The translations under genes were made by a program, and so were the position numbers. From Pseudonocardia sp. N23 (GTDB taxonomy: Bacteria; Actinomycetota; Actinomycetes; Mycobacteriales; Pseudonocardiaceae), in the NCBI RefSeq assembly GCF_002583555.1, contig NZ_BEGX01000012.1:1-63640 (forward strand): DNA of 63,640 bases, read 5' to 3'. Of the stretch, positions 1-7,532 are shown piece after piece (position 1 is the stretch's first letter; every line of letters starts with the position of its first letter). The notes beneath the pieces are model-generated. The model did not search any database, was not told the origin of the DNA, and worked only from the letters and a program-made list of their open reading frames with translations.

Positions 1-54
1 AGGCCTTCCGACGGTCCCAGGCCTTCCGACGGTCCCAGGCCTTCCGACGGTCCC
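1..54 (+). repeat. three exact 18-bp tandem repeats encoding RPSDGP
   Basis: The unit AGGCCTTCCGACGGTCCC occurs three times head to tail and is cut by the window edge, so the true copy number may be higher. It lies in frame inside the disordered N-terminus of the LCP gene and a fourth, degenerate GPGDG unit follows. The array is coding, not intergenic, and could vary in length between strains. Confidence 0.9.
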
Positions 55-1965
55 GGACCCGGCGACGGAGCCCGCCCCGGCGACAGGCCGAGGCCCGCGG
101 CCGGCCGTGAACGCAGGCCCCCGGACCGCCCCGCCCGCCCGCCCCGGCCGGCGCCCGACGGCGCACCCCGCGCCGACGAGCCCGGTGAGCTGCGCCCCGT
201 CGGCACCGGCGAGCGACGCGGCCGCCGGCCCGGGCCGCAACGCCCGCCCGGGACCACCGACGCGCGCCCCACCGTCGCCATCCCGCGCACGGGCCGGTCG
301 ACCGAGCAGACCGCGGCGACCGAGGAGATCCGGCGCACGCCCGCGGGAGCGCGCGCCGACTCGCCGCCGACGGAACCGGTGTCCGAGTCCGCGACCGCCC
401 GGCCGACCCGTGTCGTCGGCGCGGAGACGTCCACCCGTGCGGCGTCGGCGGGCGGCCCTCGAAACGGCGGTCCGCCGCCCCGGCGGCGCAGCCTCGCGGC
501 GGCGCTGGGCATCACCGCGGCGTCGACGATCGCGCCCGGCTCGGGCCACCTGATCCTCGGCCGGCGCCGCACCGGGCTGCCGATCCTCGTCGGCTACGTC
601 CTCGTGATCGTCGCGCTGGTCCTGCTCGCCTTCCTGGGCCGATCGGCGCTGATCGTGACGGCGCTGTCGGCGCACGTCCTGGCCGCGGTCGCCGTCGTCG
701 TGCTGGCCGCGGCGCTGGGCTGGATCGTCGTCATCGTGCGCACGTGGGTCCTCGCCCGCCCACCCGGTCTCGCGACGGGACGCAAGGCGCTGGGGACGGT
801 CGTCGTCATCGCGTTGTGCCTGGTCGTGGCCGCCCCCTTCGGGTTCGCGGCCAACCTGGCCAACTCGCAGCGCAACCTGCTCAACGAGCTGTTCAAAGGC
901 GGCGGGACGAGTGCGGCGGAGGCGTTCAACAAGCCGCGGATCAACGTCCTGATGATCGGCAGCGACGCCGGGCCCGACCGCACCGGCACGCGCACCGACA
1001 CGATGATGGTCGCGAGCATCGACACCCGGACGGCCGAGACCATCCTGTTCGGCCTGCCCCGCAACATCCAGCGCGCCCAGTTCCCGCCCGGCTCGCCGAT
1101 GGCCGAGAAGTTCCCGACGGGCTTCCGCGACCTGCGCGAACCGCTGTCGGGGAACTACCTGCTGAACGCCGTGTACGCCTACGCACACCAGACCCCGGGC
1201 GTCGCGCCGCCGGGCCCCACCGACGACCCCGGCATCAACCTGCTGATGCAGTCGGTCACCTACATGCTCGGCCTCCCGCTGGACTACTTCCTCGAGGTCG
1301 ACATGGAGGGCTTCTCGGCGCTGATCGACGCCCTCGGCGGCGTCACCCTCGACGTCGGGCCCGTCCCGTTGCCGATCGGCGGCGTGCTGCCCAACGGCGC
1401 GCACGTCAAGCCCGACGGCTACATCCCGCCGGGTGTGCAGAAGCTCGACGGCGAGCAGGCGCTGTGGTTCGCGCGTTCGCGTCGTGACTCCAGCGACTAC
1501 GACCGGATGGGCCGCCAGCGCTGCCTGATCCAGGCGGTGCTCGACCAGAAGAGCCCGGCGTCGCTGCTGTCGAACTTCCAGTCGGTCGCCCGGGTGGCGA
1601 CGCAGAACATCCATACGAACATGCCGCAGGACCTGCTGCCGCCACTGGTGGAGCTGCTCACCGACAACGGCGTCGACCTGAACAGCGTGACGTTCGACCC
1701 GTCGCTGCCCGACCCGAGCGAGCGTGACGGCCGGTTCAACCCCGGCGACCCCGACGTGCGCTTCATGCAGCAGGTCGTGCAGTCGTCGCTGGACGGCAGG
1801 GCGTTGCCGACGCCGAGCACGACGGCGTCGCGCAGCCGCACCGGGCAGGGCACGGCGACCCCGACGACGACCGCGCCGCCCAACGCGCCCGTGTCGCTGG
1901 CGTCGTCCTGCTCCGCGAGCGACAGCCCGGTGCCGACGGTGCCGACGACCATCGCAGACCGCTGA
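1..1965 (+). CDS. LytR-CpsA-Psr (LCP) family cell-wall glycopolymer transferase, 5' end outside the window
   Basis: LCP enzymes transfer lipid-linked glycopolymers onto peptidoglycan at the outer face of the membrane. The frame is open without a stop back to base 1, so the gene begins before the window; the GTG at 379 is only an internal candidate start. The first part (1 to about 520) is Pro/Arg/Asp-rich low-complexity sequence that opens with three exact RPSDGP hexamers (1-54). Several hydrophobic segments follow (about 520-870). The LCP domain (about 930-1660) contains the GSDAGPDRTGTRTDTMM stretch with the family's Asp and Arg residues, and the later ARSRRDSSDYDRMGRQR motif. A Ser/Thr/Pro-rich tail ends the protein. 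Family assignment is firm; substrate is unknown. Confidence 0.9.
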   Translation, partial: RPSDGPRPSDGPRPSDGPGPGDGARPGDRPRPAAGRERRPPDRPARPPRPAPDGAPRADEPGELRPVGTGERRGRRPGPQRPPGTTDARPTVAIPRTGRSTEQTAATEEIRRTPAGARADSPPTEPVSESATARPTRVVGAETSTRAASAGGPRNGGPPPRRRSLAAALGITAASTIAPGSGHLILGRRRTGLPILVGYVLVIVALVLLAFLGRSALIVTALSAHVLAAVAVVVLAAALGWIVVIVRTWVLARPPGLATGRKALGTVVVIALCLVVAAPFGFAANLANSQRNLLNELFKGGGTSAAEAFNKPRINVLMIGSDAGPDRTGTRTDTMMVASIDTRTAETILFGLPRNIQRAQFPPGSPMAEKFPTGFRDLREPLSGNYLLNAVYAYAHQTPGVAPPGPTDDPGINLLMQSVTYMLGLPLDYFLEVDMEGFSALIDALGGVTLDVGPVPLPIGGVLPNGAHVKPDGYIPPGVQKLDGEQALWFARSRRDSSDYDRMGRQRCLIQAVLDQKSPASLLSNFQSVARVATQNIHTNMPQDLLPPLVELLTDNGVDLNSVTFDPSLPDPSERDGRFNPGDPDVRFMQQVVQSSLDGRALPTPSTTASRSRTGQGTATPTTTAPPNAPVSLASSCSASDSPVPTVPTTIADR

Positions 1966-2249
1966 CCTGCGCGAATCCCGGATCGACCGGTCGCAGCGGT
2001 GATCACGCCCGGCCGTGCCGCGGACTCCGCGACGAGCGCACCGCGCCGCCCACCGCACGCCGACGGACCCGAACGCCGCAGCCGGCCCGTCGGCGTCTCC
2101 GGAGGCCCGTTGAGCGCATCCGGAGGCCCACATATCGCTGCTGAGCAGGGGGTTCTCGAAGAGTCGTTCGCGGCTTCTGCCACGCTGTGCGGCGAAGACG
2201 GGTCCGTTCGACCAGGACGGGCACTTCACCGAGTAGAGGAGTTCGACAC
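1966..2249. other. long leader region upstream of mihF
   Basis: This 284-base gap has no convincing gene. It contains a short direct repeat TCCGGAGGCCC at 2099-2109 and 2120-2130, and a somewhat AT-richer patch around 2131-2165 (ACATATCGCTGCTGAGC). A ribosome site (AGAGGAG) sits at about 2235-2241. Promoters for mihF probably lie here, but I cannot place them with confidence. Confidence 0.5.
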
Positions 2250-2561
2250 ATGGCACTGCCCACGCTGACTCCCGAACAGCGCGCGGAGGCGCTGAAGAAG
2301 GCCGCTGCCGCGCGGACGGCCCGCAAGGAGCTGCGCGACGCGATCGCCCGGGGCGACGAGACGATCCCCGCGGTCCTCGACCGCGCGAAGTCCGACGCCA
2401 TCGTCGGCAAGACGAAGGTCGCGGACCTGCTCAAGAGCCTTCCCGGCTACGGCCCCGCGAAGGTCACCGCACTGCTGGAGAAGACCGGCATCGACGTCTC
2501 CCGGCGCGCCGCCGGCCTCGGCGACCGCCAGCGCCAGGCGCTGCTCGACGCGCTCAAGTGA
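2250..2561 (+). CDS. mihF: actinobacterial integration host factor, mIHF
   Basis: A 103-residue nucleoid-associated protein that bends DNA and compacts the actinobacterial chromosome; it is unrelated to proteobacterial IHF and essential in mycobacteria. The start MALPTLTPEQRAEALKKA matches the family start exactly, and the helix-two-turn-helix region (LPGYGPAKV) and the closing GLGDRQRQALLDAL stretch are present. The ATG at 2250 is preceded by AGAGGAG at a normal distance; longer in-frame upstream sequence does not resemble the family. Length agrees with the known homologues. It is monocistronic, ending in a strong GC hairpin. Confidence 0.95.
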   Translation: MALPTLTPEQRAEALKKAAAARTARKELRDAIARGDETIPAVLDRAKSDAIVGKTKVADLLKSLPGYGPAKVTALLEKTGIDVSRRAAGLGDRQRQALLDALK

Positions 2562-2567
2562 GCCCCG

Positions 2568-2601
2568 GCCCGGCACGGCGGCTCCGTCCGCCGCGCCGGG
2601 C
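2568..2601 (+). terminator. hairpin downstream of mihF
   Basis: Nested stems GCCCGGC/GCCGGGC and GGCGG/CCGCC around a six-base loop begin a few bases after the mihF stop codon. There is no T-tract, as is common for actinobacterial terminators. Confidence 0.7.
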
Positions 2602-2673
2602 AGCTCGCACGTCGGGCCCCGTGTCGGGGTCCCCGCGTGCGGGCGCGCGGGCCGACGTTGGCACGCTTGCCGC

Positions 2674-3552
2674 GTGGACGCCGTAGCCGACCCGTTCGTC
2701 GAGGACCGTTTCGTCGAGGTGGCGCCCGACGTGCTGCTGTGGTCGCAGTGGCTCGACGGGCCTGCCGACGCCGACCCGGTCCTGCTCGTGATGGGTGCGA
2801 ACGCCTCCGGCATCGTCTGGCCCGAGGAGCTGCTCGCCCGGCTCACCACCCGGCACCCGGTGATCCGGTACGACCACCGCGACACCGGCCGGTCGACCTG
2901 GGCGTTCGACGACGCCCCCTATGCCGTGACCGACCTGGCCGCCGACGCCGTCGCCGTCCTGGACGCCTGGGGCGTCGAGCGGGCGCACGTCGTCGGGATG
3001 TCCCTGGGCGGGACGCTGGTGCAGCTGCTGCTGCTCGACCACCCCGACCGGCTGTTGTCGGCGACGGTGTTCTGCACGGCCGCTCTGAGCGCCTGGGAGG
3101 TCCCGGACATGCCGGGCCCGGGCACGGCGCTGCTGCGGATGTGGCAGGAGTTCGACGACCCGCGTGACGACGTGAGCGAGCTCGCCTGGCGCGTCGAGCA
3201 CTGGCGGCTGCTCAACGGCGCCGGGATCCCCTTCGACGCCGACGAGTTCCGTGAGCTCGAGTCGCGGGTCATCAGCCACACCGGGCGGCCCGACAGCCCC
3301 AGCGCGCACGCCAGGGCCGACCAGGACGGGCTGGACCGCGGCGCGGAGCTGGCCCGGGTCACGGTGCCGGTGCTCGTCGTCGAGGCGCCCGAGGACCCGG
3401 TGAACCCACCGCCGCACGGGGAGCACCTGGCCGCCGCCATCGGGGGCGCCACGCTCGTCACCGTGCCCGGCCTGGGCCACGCGTTGCCGGTCGCCGTCGT
3501 GCCCGAGCTGGCCGAGGTCCTGCTGGTGCACACGGGCGCCGTCGGGCGCTGA
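2674..3552 (+). CDS. alpha/beta-fold hydrolase, RdmC-like
   Basis: A 292-residue cytoplasmic serine hydrolase of the alpha/beta superfamily. It shows the nucleophile elbow GMSLGG (Ser110), an upstream oxyanion region with the Tyr-Asp-His-Arg-Asp-Thr-Gly-Arg-Ser motif (66-74), a candidate acid in the PEDPV segment and the catalytic His in GLGHALP near the C-terminus. The YDHRDTGRS motif is typical of the group that includes aclacinomycin methylesterase RdmC and many uncharacterised esterases. The GTG start at 2674 gives the full N-terminal strand. The next gene starts two bases after its stop, so the two are probably co-transcribed. Substrate unknown. Confidence 0.8.
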   Translation: MDAVADPFVEDRFVEVAPDVLLWSQWLDGPADADPVLLVMGANASGIVWPEELLARLTTRHPVIRYDHRDTGRSTWAFDDAPYAVTDLAADAVAVLDAWGVERAHVVGMSLGGTLVQLLLLDHPDRLLSATVFCTAALSAWEVPDMPGPGTALLRMWQEFDDPRDDVSELAWRVEHWRLLNGAGIPFDADEFRELESRVISHTGRPDSPSAHARADQDGLDRGAELARVTVPVLVVEAPEDPVNPPPHGEHLAAAIGGATLVTVPGLGHALPVAVVPELAEVLLVHTGAVGR

Positions 3553-3553
3553 C

Positions 3554-4141
3554 GTGCGCCCGGACGTGGGTGCGCTGCTGCGCTGCGACGATCCCCTGCC
3601 CGGCCGGCCGCAGCGGGTGCTGATCGCCGGTACCTCGGGCTCGGGGAAGACGACGCTCGCCGCCCGGATCGGGCGGCTGCTCGGAGTGGAGCACGTCGAG
3701 ATCGACGCGCTGTTCCACGGTCCCGGCTGGACGCCCCGGCCCTCGTTCGTCGCGGACGTCGAGGAGTTCAGCGCGCGGCAGGCGTGGACCACCGAGTGGC
3801 AGTACTCGGCGGTGCGCGACCTGCTGGCGCAGCGTTGCGACCTGATGGTGTGGCTGGACCCGCCGCACGCCACGGTGATGCGGCAGGTCACCGCGCGCAC
3901 CCTGCGCCGCCGGGCACGGCGCGAGATCCTCTGGAACGGCAACCTCGAGCCGCCGCTGCGCGCGATACTGACCGACCGCGACCACATCGTGCGGTGGGCG
4001 TGGCGGACCCGCTACGCGACCGCGGAGCGGGTCGAGCTGCTGCGCCACCGGCGCCCTGGCCTCCCGGTGGTGCGGCTGCGCTCGCGCGCCGAGACGGACC
4101 TCTGGGTGGCCGGACCGCTCACCCGGTCGGCGGGCGACTGA
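3554..4141 (+). CDS. P-loop nucleoside/nucleotide kinase-like protein (FlaR-type)
   Basis: A 195-residue ATP-binding protein with a Walker A motif GTSGSGKT (residues 26-33) and the following segment ending in EIDALFHGPGW, characteristic of the small adenylate-kinase-like proteins often named DNA topology modulation protein FlaR. Later Arg-rich helices (about 105-125) and WDLWV-type C-terminus fit the same group. The true reaction of this family is not established; the topology name is historical. It starts two bases after the hydrolase stop codon, suggesting a two-gene operon. Nothing downstream on this strand is intact. Confidence 0.75.
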   Translation: MRPDVGALLRCDDPLPGRPQRVLIAGTSGSGKTTLAARIGRLLGVEHVEIDALFHGPGWTPRPSFVADVEEFSARQAWTTEWQYSAVRDLLAQRCDLMVWLDPPHATVMRQVTARTLRRRARREILWNGNLEPPLRAILTDRDHIVRWAWRTRYATAERVELLRHRRPGLPVVRLRSRAETDLWVAGPLTRSAGD

Positions 4142-4172
4142 CACCCGTTTCCGTCGGAGGAGCGCGCTACGA

Positions 4173-4188
4173 TCGAACGCATGTTCGA
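4173..4188. promoter_or_regulatory. LexA (SOS) box without a gene behind it
   Basis: TCGAACGCATGTTCGA matches the mycobacterial LexA operator TCGAAC-N4-GTTCGA in every conserved position. It overlaps a possible -10 hexamer TACGAT (4168-4173) and an ATG at 4181, the layout of a leaderless SOS promoter. The plus-strand frame from that ATG soon runs into the 3' end of the oppositely oriented AtuA gene (4226), so no plausible SOS gene follows. Confidence 0.8.
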
Positions 4189-4225
4189 GTCGATGCGTGC
4201 GGTCCGGCTCCCGGCTACCCGTGGC
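4181..4225 (+). pseudogene. possible 5' stub of a lost SOS-inducible gene
   Basis: From the ATG inside the LexA box about 15 codons (MFESMRAVRLPATRGS) can be read before the neighbouring gene begins. In actinobacteria this box-plus-leaderless-ATG layout, with proteins beginning MFES or similar, is frequent for 13E12/DUF222 HNH-endonuclease genes. I infer that the body of such a gene was lost. The stub is too short for a family match. Confidence 0.35.
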
Positions 4226-5983
4226 TCAGCCCTGGAGCAGCTCCTCCGGCACATCCACCAGGCGGCTGCGCAGGTACTCGCCCAGGCCCTTCGCCTGCGG
4301 GTCCGGCCGCGTCGTCGAGGCCACGCCCTCGCCCAGGAGCCCGTGCACCACGAAGTTGACGGCACGGAGGTTGGGCAGGTCGAACCGTTCGATCTCCAGA
4401 TCGGCCGCCTCCGGGCCCAGCAGGCCCCTGACGGTCTCGATGTCGAGGGTCGCGGCCATCCACGCGTAACCGGCGTCGTCGCGGGTCCAGACCCCGATGT
4501 TGGCGTTGCCCCCCTTGTCCCCGGAGCGGGCCGCGCACACCGCCCCGAGCGGCGCCCGGCGGGTGGGCCCGGCGGGCGCGGCAGCGCCGGCCGCAGTGGC
4601 AGCAGGGCCGGAGCCGGTCGTGGTCCCGGCGGTCGCCGGGAGGTCCGCGGGCCCGGTCGGCGGGTCGGCGACGACCTGACGCGTCCCGTCGGGCAGCACC
4701 ACGGTCTGGGTGACGGCGGTGCGCGGCACGGCGGCGGGCCGGTAGATGCCGAAGGCCGACTCGGCCGAGGGCGGGGTCGTGGTGTGGAAACCGGGGTAGC
4801 CGGCCAGCGCGAGCTCCATCGTCGCGTTGGAGAACACGCGGCCGACCAGCCGTGGGTCCTGGTCCTTGACGGTCACGCGCAGGTGCGCCGTCGCCTGCTC
4901 GTTCGCCCCCGCGTCGGGCTGGTCGAAGCGCAGCAGCCTGACGTCCGCCTCGGCGAACCGGTCGCGCCCGCCCAGGATGCCGAACAACATGTCCTCGGCG
5001 AAGGCGGCCTTCTCCTCGATGTCCAGGCCGGTGAGCACCATGGTCATCGAGTTGCGGTAGCCGCCGTTGTCGTTGAGGGCCACCTTGAGGGTGTCGGGCG
5101 GCGCGCTGCCGCGGACCCCGGAGATGCGGGTGCGGTGCTCGCCCTCCTGCTCGAGGACGATCGAGTCGAAATGGGTCGTGACGTCGGGCCCGAGATAGGC
5201 CGGGCCCTGGATCTCGTAGAGCAGCTGGGCGGTCACGGTCCCGGTCGACACCAGGCCCCCGGTGTCCGGGTGCTTGGTGATCACGGTGGAGCCGTCGGCG
5301 GCCACCTCCGCGATCGGGAAGCCCGGGTAGCGGCGGTCCTTCACCTCGGAGAAGAACGCGTAGTTGCCTCCGGTGGCCTGCGGGCCGCACTCGATCACGT
5401 GCCCGGCGACGACGGCGCCGGCCAGCTCGTCCCAGTCCGTCGGGCCCCAGCCGTGCCACCACGCCGCGGGCCCGACCACCAGCGAGGCGTCGGTGACCCG
5501 GCCGGTGACGACGACGTCGGCACCCGCGCCGAGCGCAGCCGCGATGCCCCAGCCACCCAGGTAGGCGTTGGCCGACACCGGCTTCCCGGCGACGGGAGGG
5601 AGGATCGCGCCGAGGTCGCCACGCAGGTCGTCCCCCTCGACGTGGGCGACGGCGACCTGGAGGCCGAGCTTCTCGCCGACGGCGCGGATGGCCGCGGCGA
5701 GTCCGGCGGGGTTCAGCCCGCCGGCGTTCGACACGATCTTGACGCCGCGTTCGAGGCACGTCCCGAGCACCTGCTCGACCTGCGTGAGGAAGGTCTTCGC
5801 GTACCCGGTCGACGGGTCCTTCGCCTGGGCCTTCGCGAGGATCAGCATCGTGAGCTCGGCGAGGTAGTCACCGCACATCACGTCGATCGGACCACCGTCG
5901 ACGATCTCGCGGGCGGCACCGATGCGGTCGCCGTAGAACCCCGAACAGTTTCCGATGATCACGGGCCGCCGTGCATCGCTCAC
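4226..5983 (-). CDS. acyclic terpene utilization AtuA-family protein (DUF1446)
   Basis: A 585-residue protein of the AtuA/DUF1446 family. AtuA is required for citronellol/geraniol growth in Pseudomonas but its reaction is unknown. The family opening RRPVIIGNCSGFYGDR is followed by conserved GG-rich segments (NAGGLNPAGLAAAIR, GGWGIAAAL, GRVTDASLVVGPAAW) and the separate C-terminal domain with RSGDKGGNANIGVW. The GTG start at 5983 directly precedes the family start and overlaps the upstream stop codon (GTGA); a possible upstream extension is unrelated sequence. It is the last gene of the carboxylase-ligase-hydratase operon, which supports a role in carboxylase-dependent acyl-CoA degradation. 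Confidence 0.85.
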   Translation of the reverse strand: MSDARRPVIIGNCSGFYGDRIGAAREIVDGGPIDVMCGDYLAELTMLILAKAQAKDPSTGYAKTFLTQVEQVLGTCLERGVKIVSNAGGLNPAGLAAAIRAVGEKLGLQVAVAHVEGDDLRGDLGAILPPVAGKPVSANAYLGGWGIAAALGAGADVVVTGRVTDASLVVGPAAWWHGWGPTDWDELAGAVVAGHVIECGPQATGGNYAFFSEVKDRRYPGFPIAEVAADGSTVITKHPDTGGLVSTGTVTAQLLYEIQGPAYLGPDVTTHFDSIVLEQEGEHRTRISGVRGSAPPDTLKVALNDNGGYRNSMTMVLTGLDIEEKAAFAEDMLFGILGGRDRFAEADVRLLRFDQPDAGANEQATAHLRVTVKDQDPRLVGRVFSNATMELALAGYPGFHTTTPPSAESAFGIYRPAAVPRTAVTQTVVLPDGTRQVVADPPTGPADLPATAGTTTGSGPAATAAGAAAPAGPTRRAPLGAVCAARSGDKGGNANIGVWTRDDAGYAWMAATLDIETVRGLLGPEAADLEIERFDLPNLRAVNFVVHGLLGEGVASTTRPDPQAKGLGEYLRSRLVDVPEELLQG

Positions 5984-6765
5984 GAGAACTGTCCTGCCTT
6001 CCTGCCGGGCCCCGCCGGGCCGGCGAACGCCTGCGCGAACGACATCCACTCGTTCGCGACCGGTCCGGTGATCTCGAGTGCGGTGTCGTCGCGGTGGCGG
6101 CGCTGGGTGACGGCGAGGCAGAAGTCCAGGGCCGGCCCGGTGACGCGGTCCACGGCCTGCTCGGGTCCCCACGTCCAGGCCGTGCCGTCGGGTGCGACGA
6201 GCTCGACGCGGATGGGGGTGTCGGGCATGCCGACGCCGTTGACGGCGTAGCTGTAGGTCCGGGCACCGATGCCGATGTGCGCCACGTTGCGCAGCCGCCC
6301 GGTCGGCTCCCGGGTGACGCCGACCGTGTCGGCGACGTCCTGGCCGTGTGCCCAGGTCTCCATCAACCGGGCCGTCAGCGACGACGCGGCGCTCATCGCC
6401 GGCCCGTACCAGGGCAGCCGGGTCCCGGGGTCGAGCGCGCGGAACGTGTCGAGCAGCCTCCCGCGCTCACCGTCGAACCAGCGCAGCATCTCCTCGCCGG
6501 TGAGGTCGCGGTACTGCAGGGCGACGGCGTCGGGGTCGATCGGCGGCGAGTTCTCGACGTCGGCGCGGAACCCGTCGGGATCGACGGCCGACTTCACGGC
6601 GGTCGCGTCGAAGTGCGCGAGGTGGCTGACCTGGTCGGCGATCGTCCAGCCCGCGGCGGGGGTGGCACGACGCCAGTCTTCCTCCGACAGGCCCACCAGG
6701 ATGTCGCGGAGCACGTCCGTCTCGGCGGCGACGTCGTCGGCGAGAGCATCCATCGAAACCGGCAC
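5980..6765 (-). CDS. TIGR03084-family metal-binding (DinB/maleylpyruvate isomerase-like) protein
   Basis: A 261-residue protein with an N-terminal DinB-like four-helix bundle (SEEDWRRATPAAGWTIADQV, then HLAHFD) that in relatives binds a divalent metal and often uses mycothiol, plus the C-terminal segment DTPIRVELVAPDG...WTWGPE found in TIGR03084 proteins. I place the start at the GTG at 6765, which has AAGGGA upstream and lies two bases after the preceding stop; an ATG at 6783 inside the preceding gene is the alternative. The stop overlaps the AtuA start by four bases. Such genes commonly accompany AtuA homologues in actinobacteria; the reaction is unknown. Confidence 0.75.
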   Translation of the reverse strand: MPVSMDALADDVAAETDVLRDILVGLSEEDWRRATPAAGWTIADQVSHLAHFDATAVKSAVDPDGFRADVENSPPIDPDAVALQYRDLTGEEMLRWFDGERGRLLDTFRALDPGTRLPWYGPAMSAASSLTARLMETWAHGQDVADTVGVTREPTGRLRNVAHIGIGARTYSYAVNGVGMPDTPIRVELVAPDGTAWTWGPEQAVDRVTGPALDFCLAVTQRRHRDDTALEITGPVANEWMSFAQAFAGPAGPGRKAGQFS

Positions 6766-6767
6766 GG

Positions 6768-7532
6768 CTACCGTCCCTTCCATTCGGGGGTGCGCTTCTC
6801 ACGGAACGCGGCCGGGCCCTCCTGGGCGTCGGCCGACATGTACACCGGCTCCCAGATCTCCTCGGCCTTCGCGTAGGCCTGCTCCATCGGCAGGTGCGCG
6901 GAGAGGTAGGCGGTGCGCTTGCTCGCGAGCACCGACAGAGGCGCGTTGGCGGCGATGCGCCGGGCGAGGTTGCGGGCGTGGTCGCGCAGGTCCGCAGCAT
7001 CGACGACGTGGTTGACCAGGCCCAGTTCGCGAGCCCGGCCGGCGTCGATCGGGTCGCCGGTCAGCAGGATCTCCATCGCCAGTCGCGGCGGCACCAGCCA
7101 TGACAGCGGCGCCGCCCACGGCGACCCGCGGCCGACCTTCACCTCGCTCACCGCGAACGTGGCGTGCGCGGCGGCGACGACGAGGTCGCACTGCTGGGCC
7201 AGCAGGAACCCGCCGGCGAACGCGACACCGTTGACGGCGGCGATCGTCGGCTTGGGGACGTCGATGTTGCGACCGAACTGCGGCAGGAAGTCCGGCGGCG
7301 GGACCTGCAGGGACGTCTCGGCCATCTCCTTGAGGTCACCGCCCGCGCAGAACGCCCGCTCGCCGGTGGCGGTGAGGATCAGGACCTTCGCGGCGTCGTC
7401 GTCGTTGAAGGCGCGGATGCCGTCCCACAGGCCGTCACGTACTGCCTTCGACAGCGCGTTGCGGGCCTCGGGACGGTCGATCGTCAGCCAGGCGATGCCC
7501 TCCTCGACCTCGTAGCGGACAGGTCCGGTCAC
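6768..7532 (-). CDS. enoyl-CoA hydratase/isomerase family protein
   Basis: A 254-residue crotonase-fold protein. The oxyanion-hole segment RAFCAGGDLKEMAE, the second loop GVAFAGGFLLAQQCDL and the SEVKVGRGSPWAAPLSWL helix are clear. As I align it, the first catalytic Glu of classical hydratases (in GGGCEL) is replaced by Leu, while the second Glu (SEV) is kept, so it may catalyse a related reaction rather than standard crotonyl-CoA hydration. The GTG at 7532 has AAGGAG upstream and overlaps the ligase stop (GTGA). Within the operon it is a candidate for hydration or isomerisation after the carboxylation step. Confidence 0.85.
   Translation of the reverse strand: MTGPVRYEVEEGIAWLTIDRPEARNALSKAVRDGLWDGIRAFNDDDAAKVLILTATGERAFCAGGDLKEMAETSLQVPPPDFLPQFGRNIDVPKPTIAAVNGVAFAGGFLLAQQCDLVVAAAHATFAVSEVKVGRGSPWAAPLSWLVPPRLAMEILLTGDPIDAGRARELGLVNHVVDAADLRDHARNLARRIAANAPLSVLASKRTAYLSAHLPMEQAYAKAEEIWEPVYMSADAQEGPAAFREKRTPEWKGR

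Noticed and set aside
1..54. Tandem repeats as a CRISPR array or attachment site
   Set aside because: Units are directly adjacent without spacers and lie in frame inside a coding region.
4181..6250. A 689-codon plus-strand frame starting in the LexA box
   Set aside because: It is antisense to the AtuA gene and has no protein-like features after the first 15 codons.
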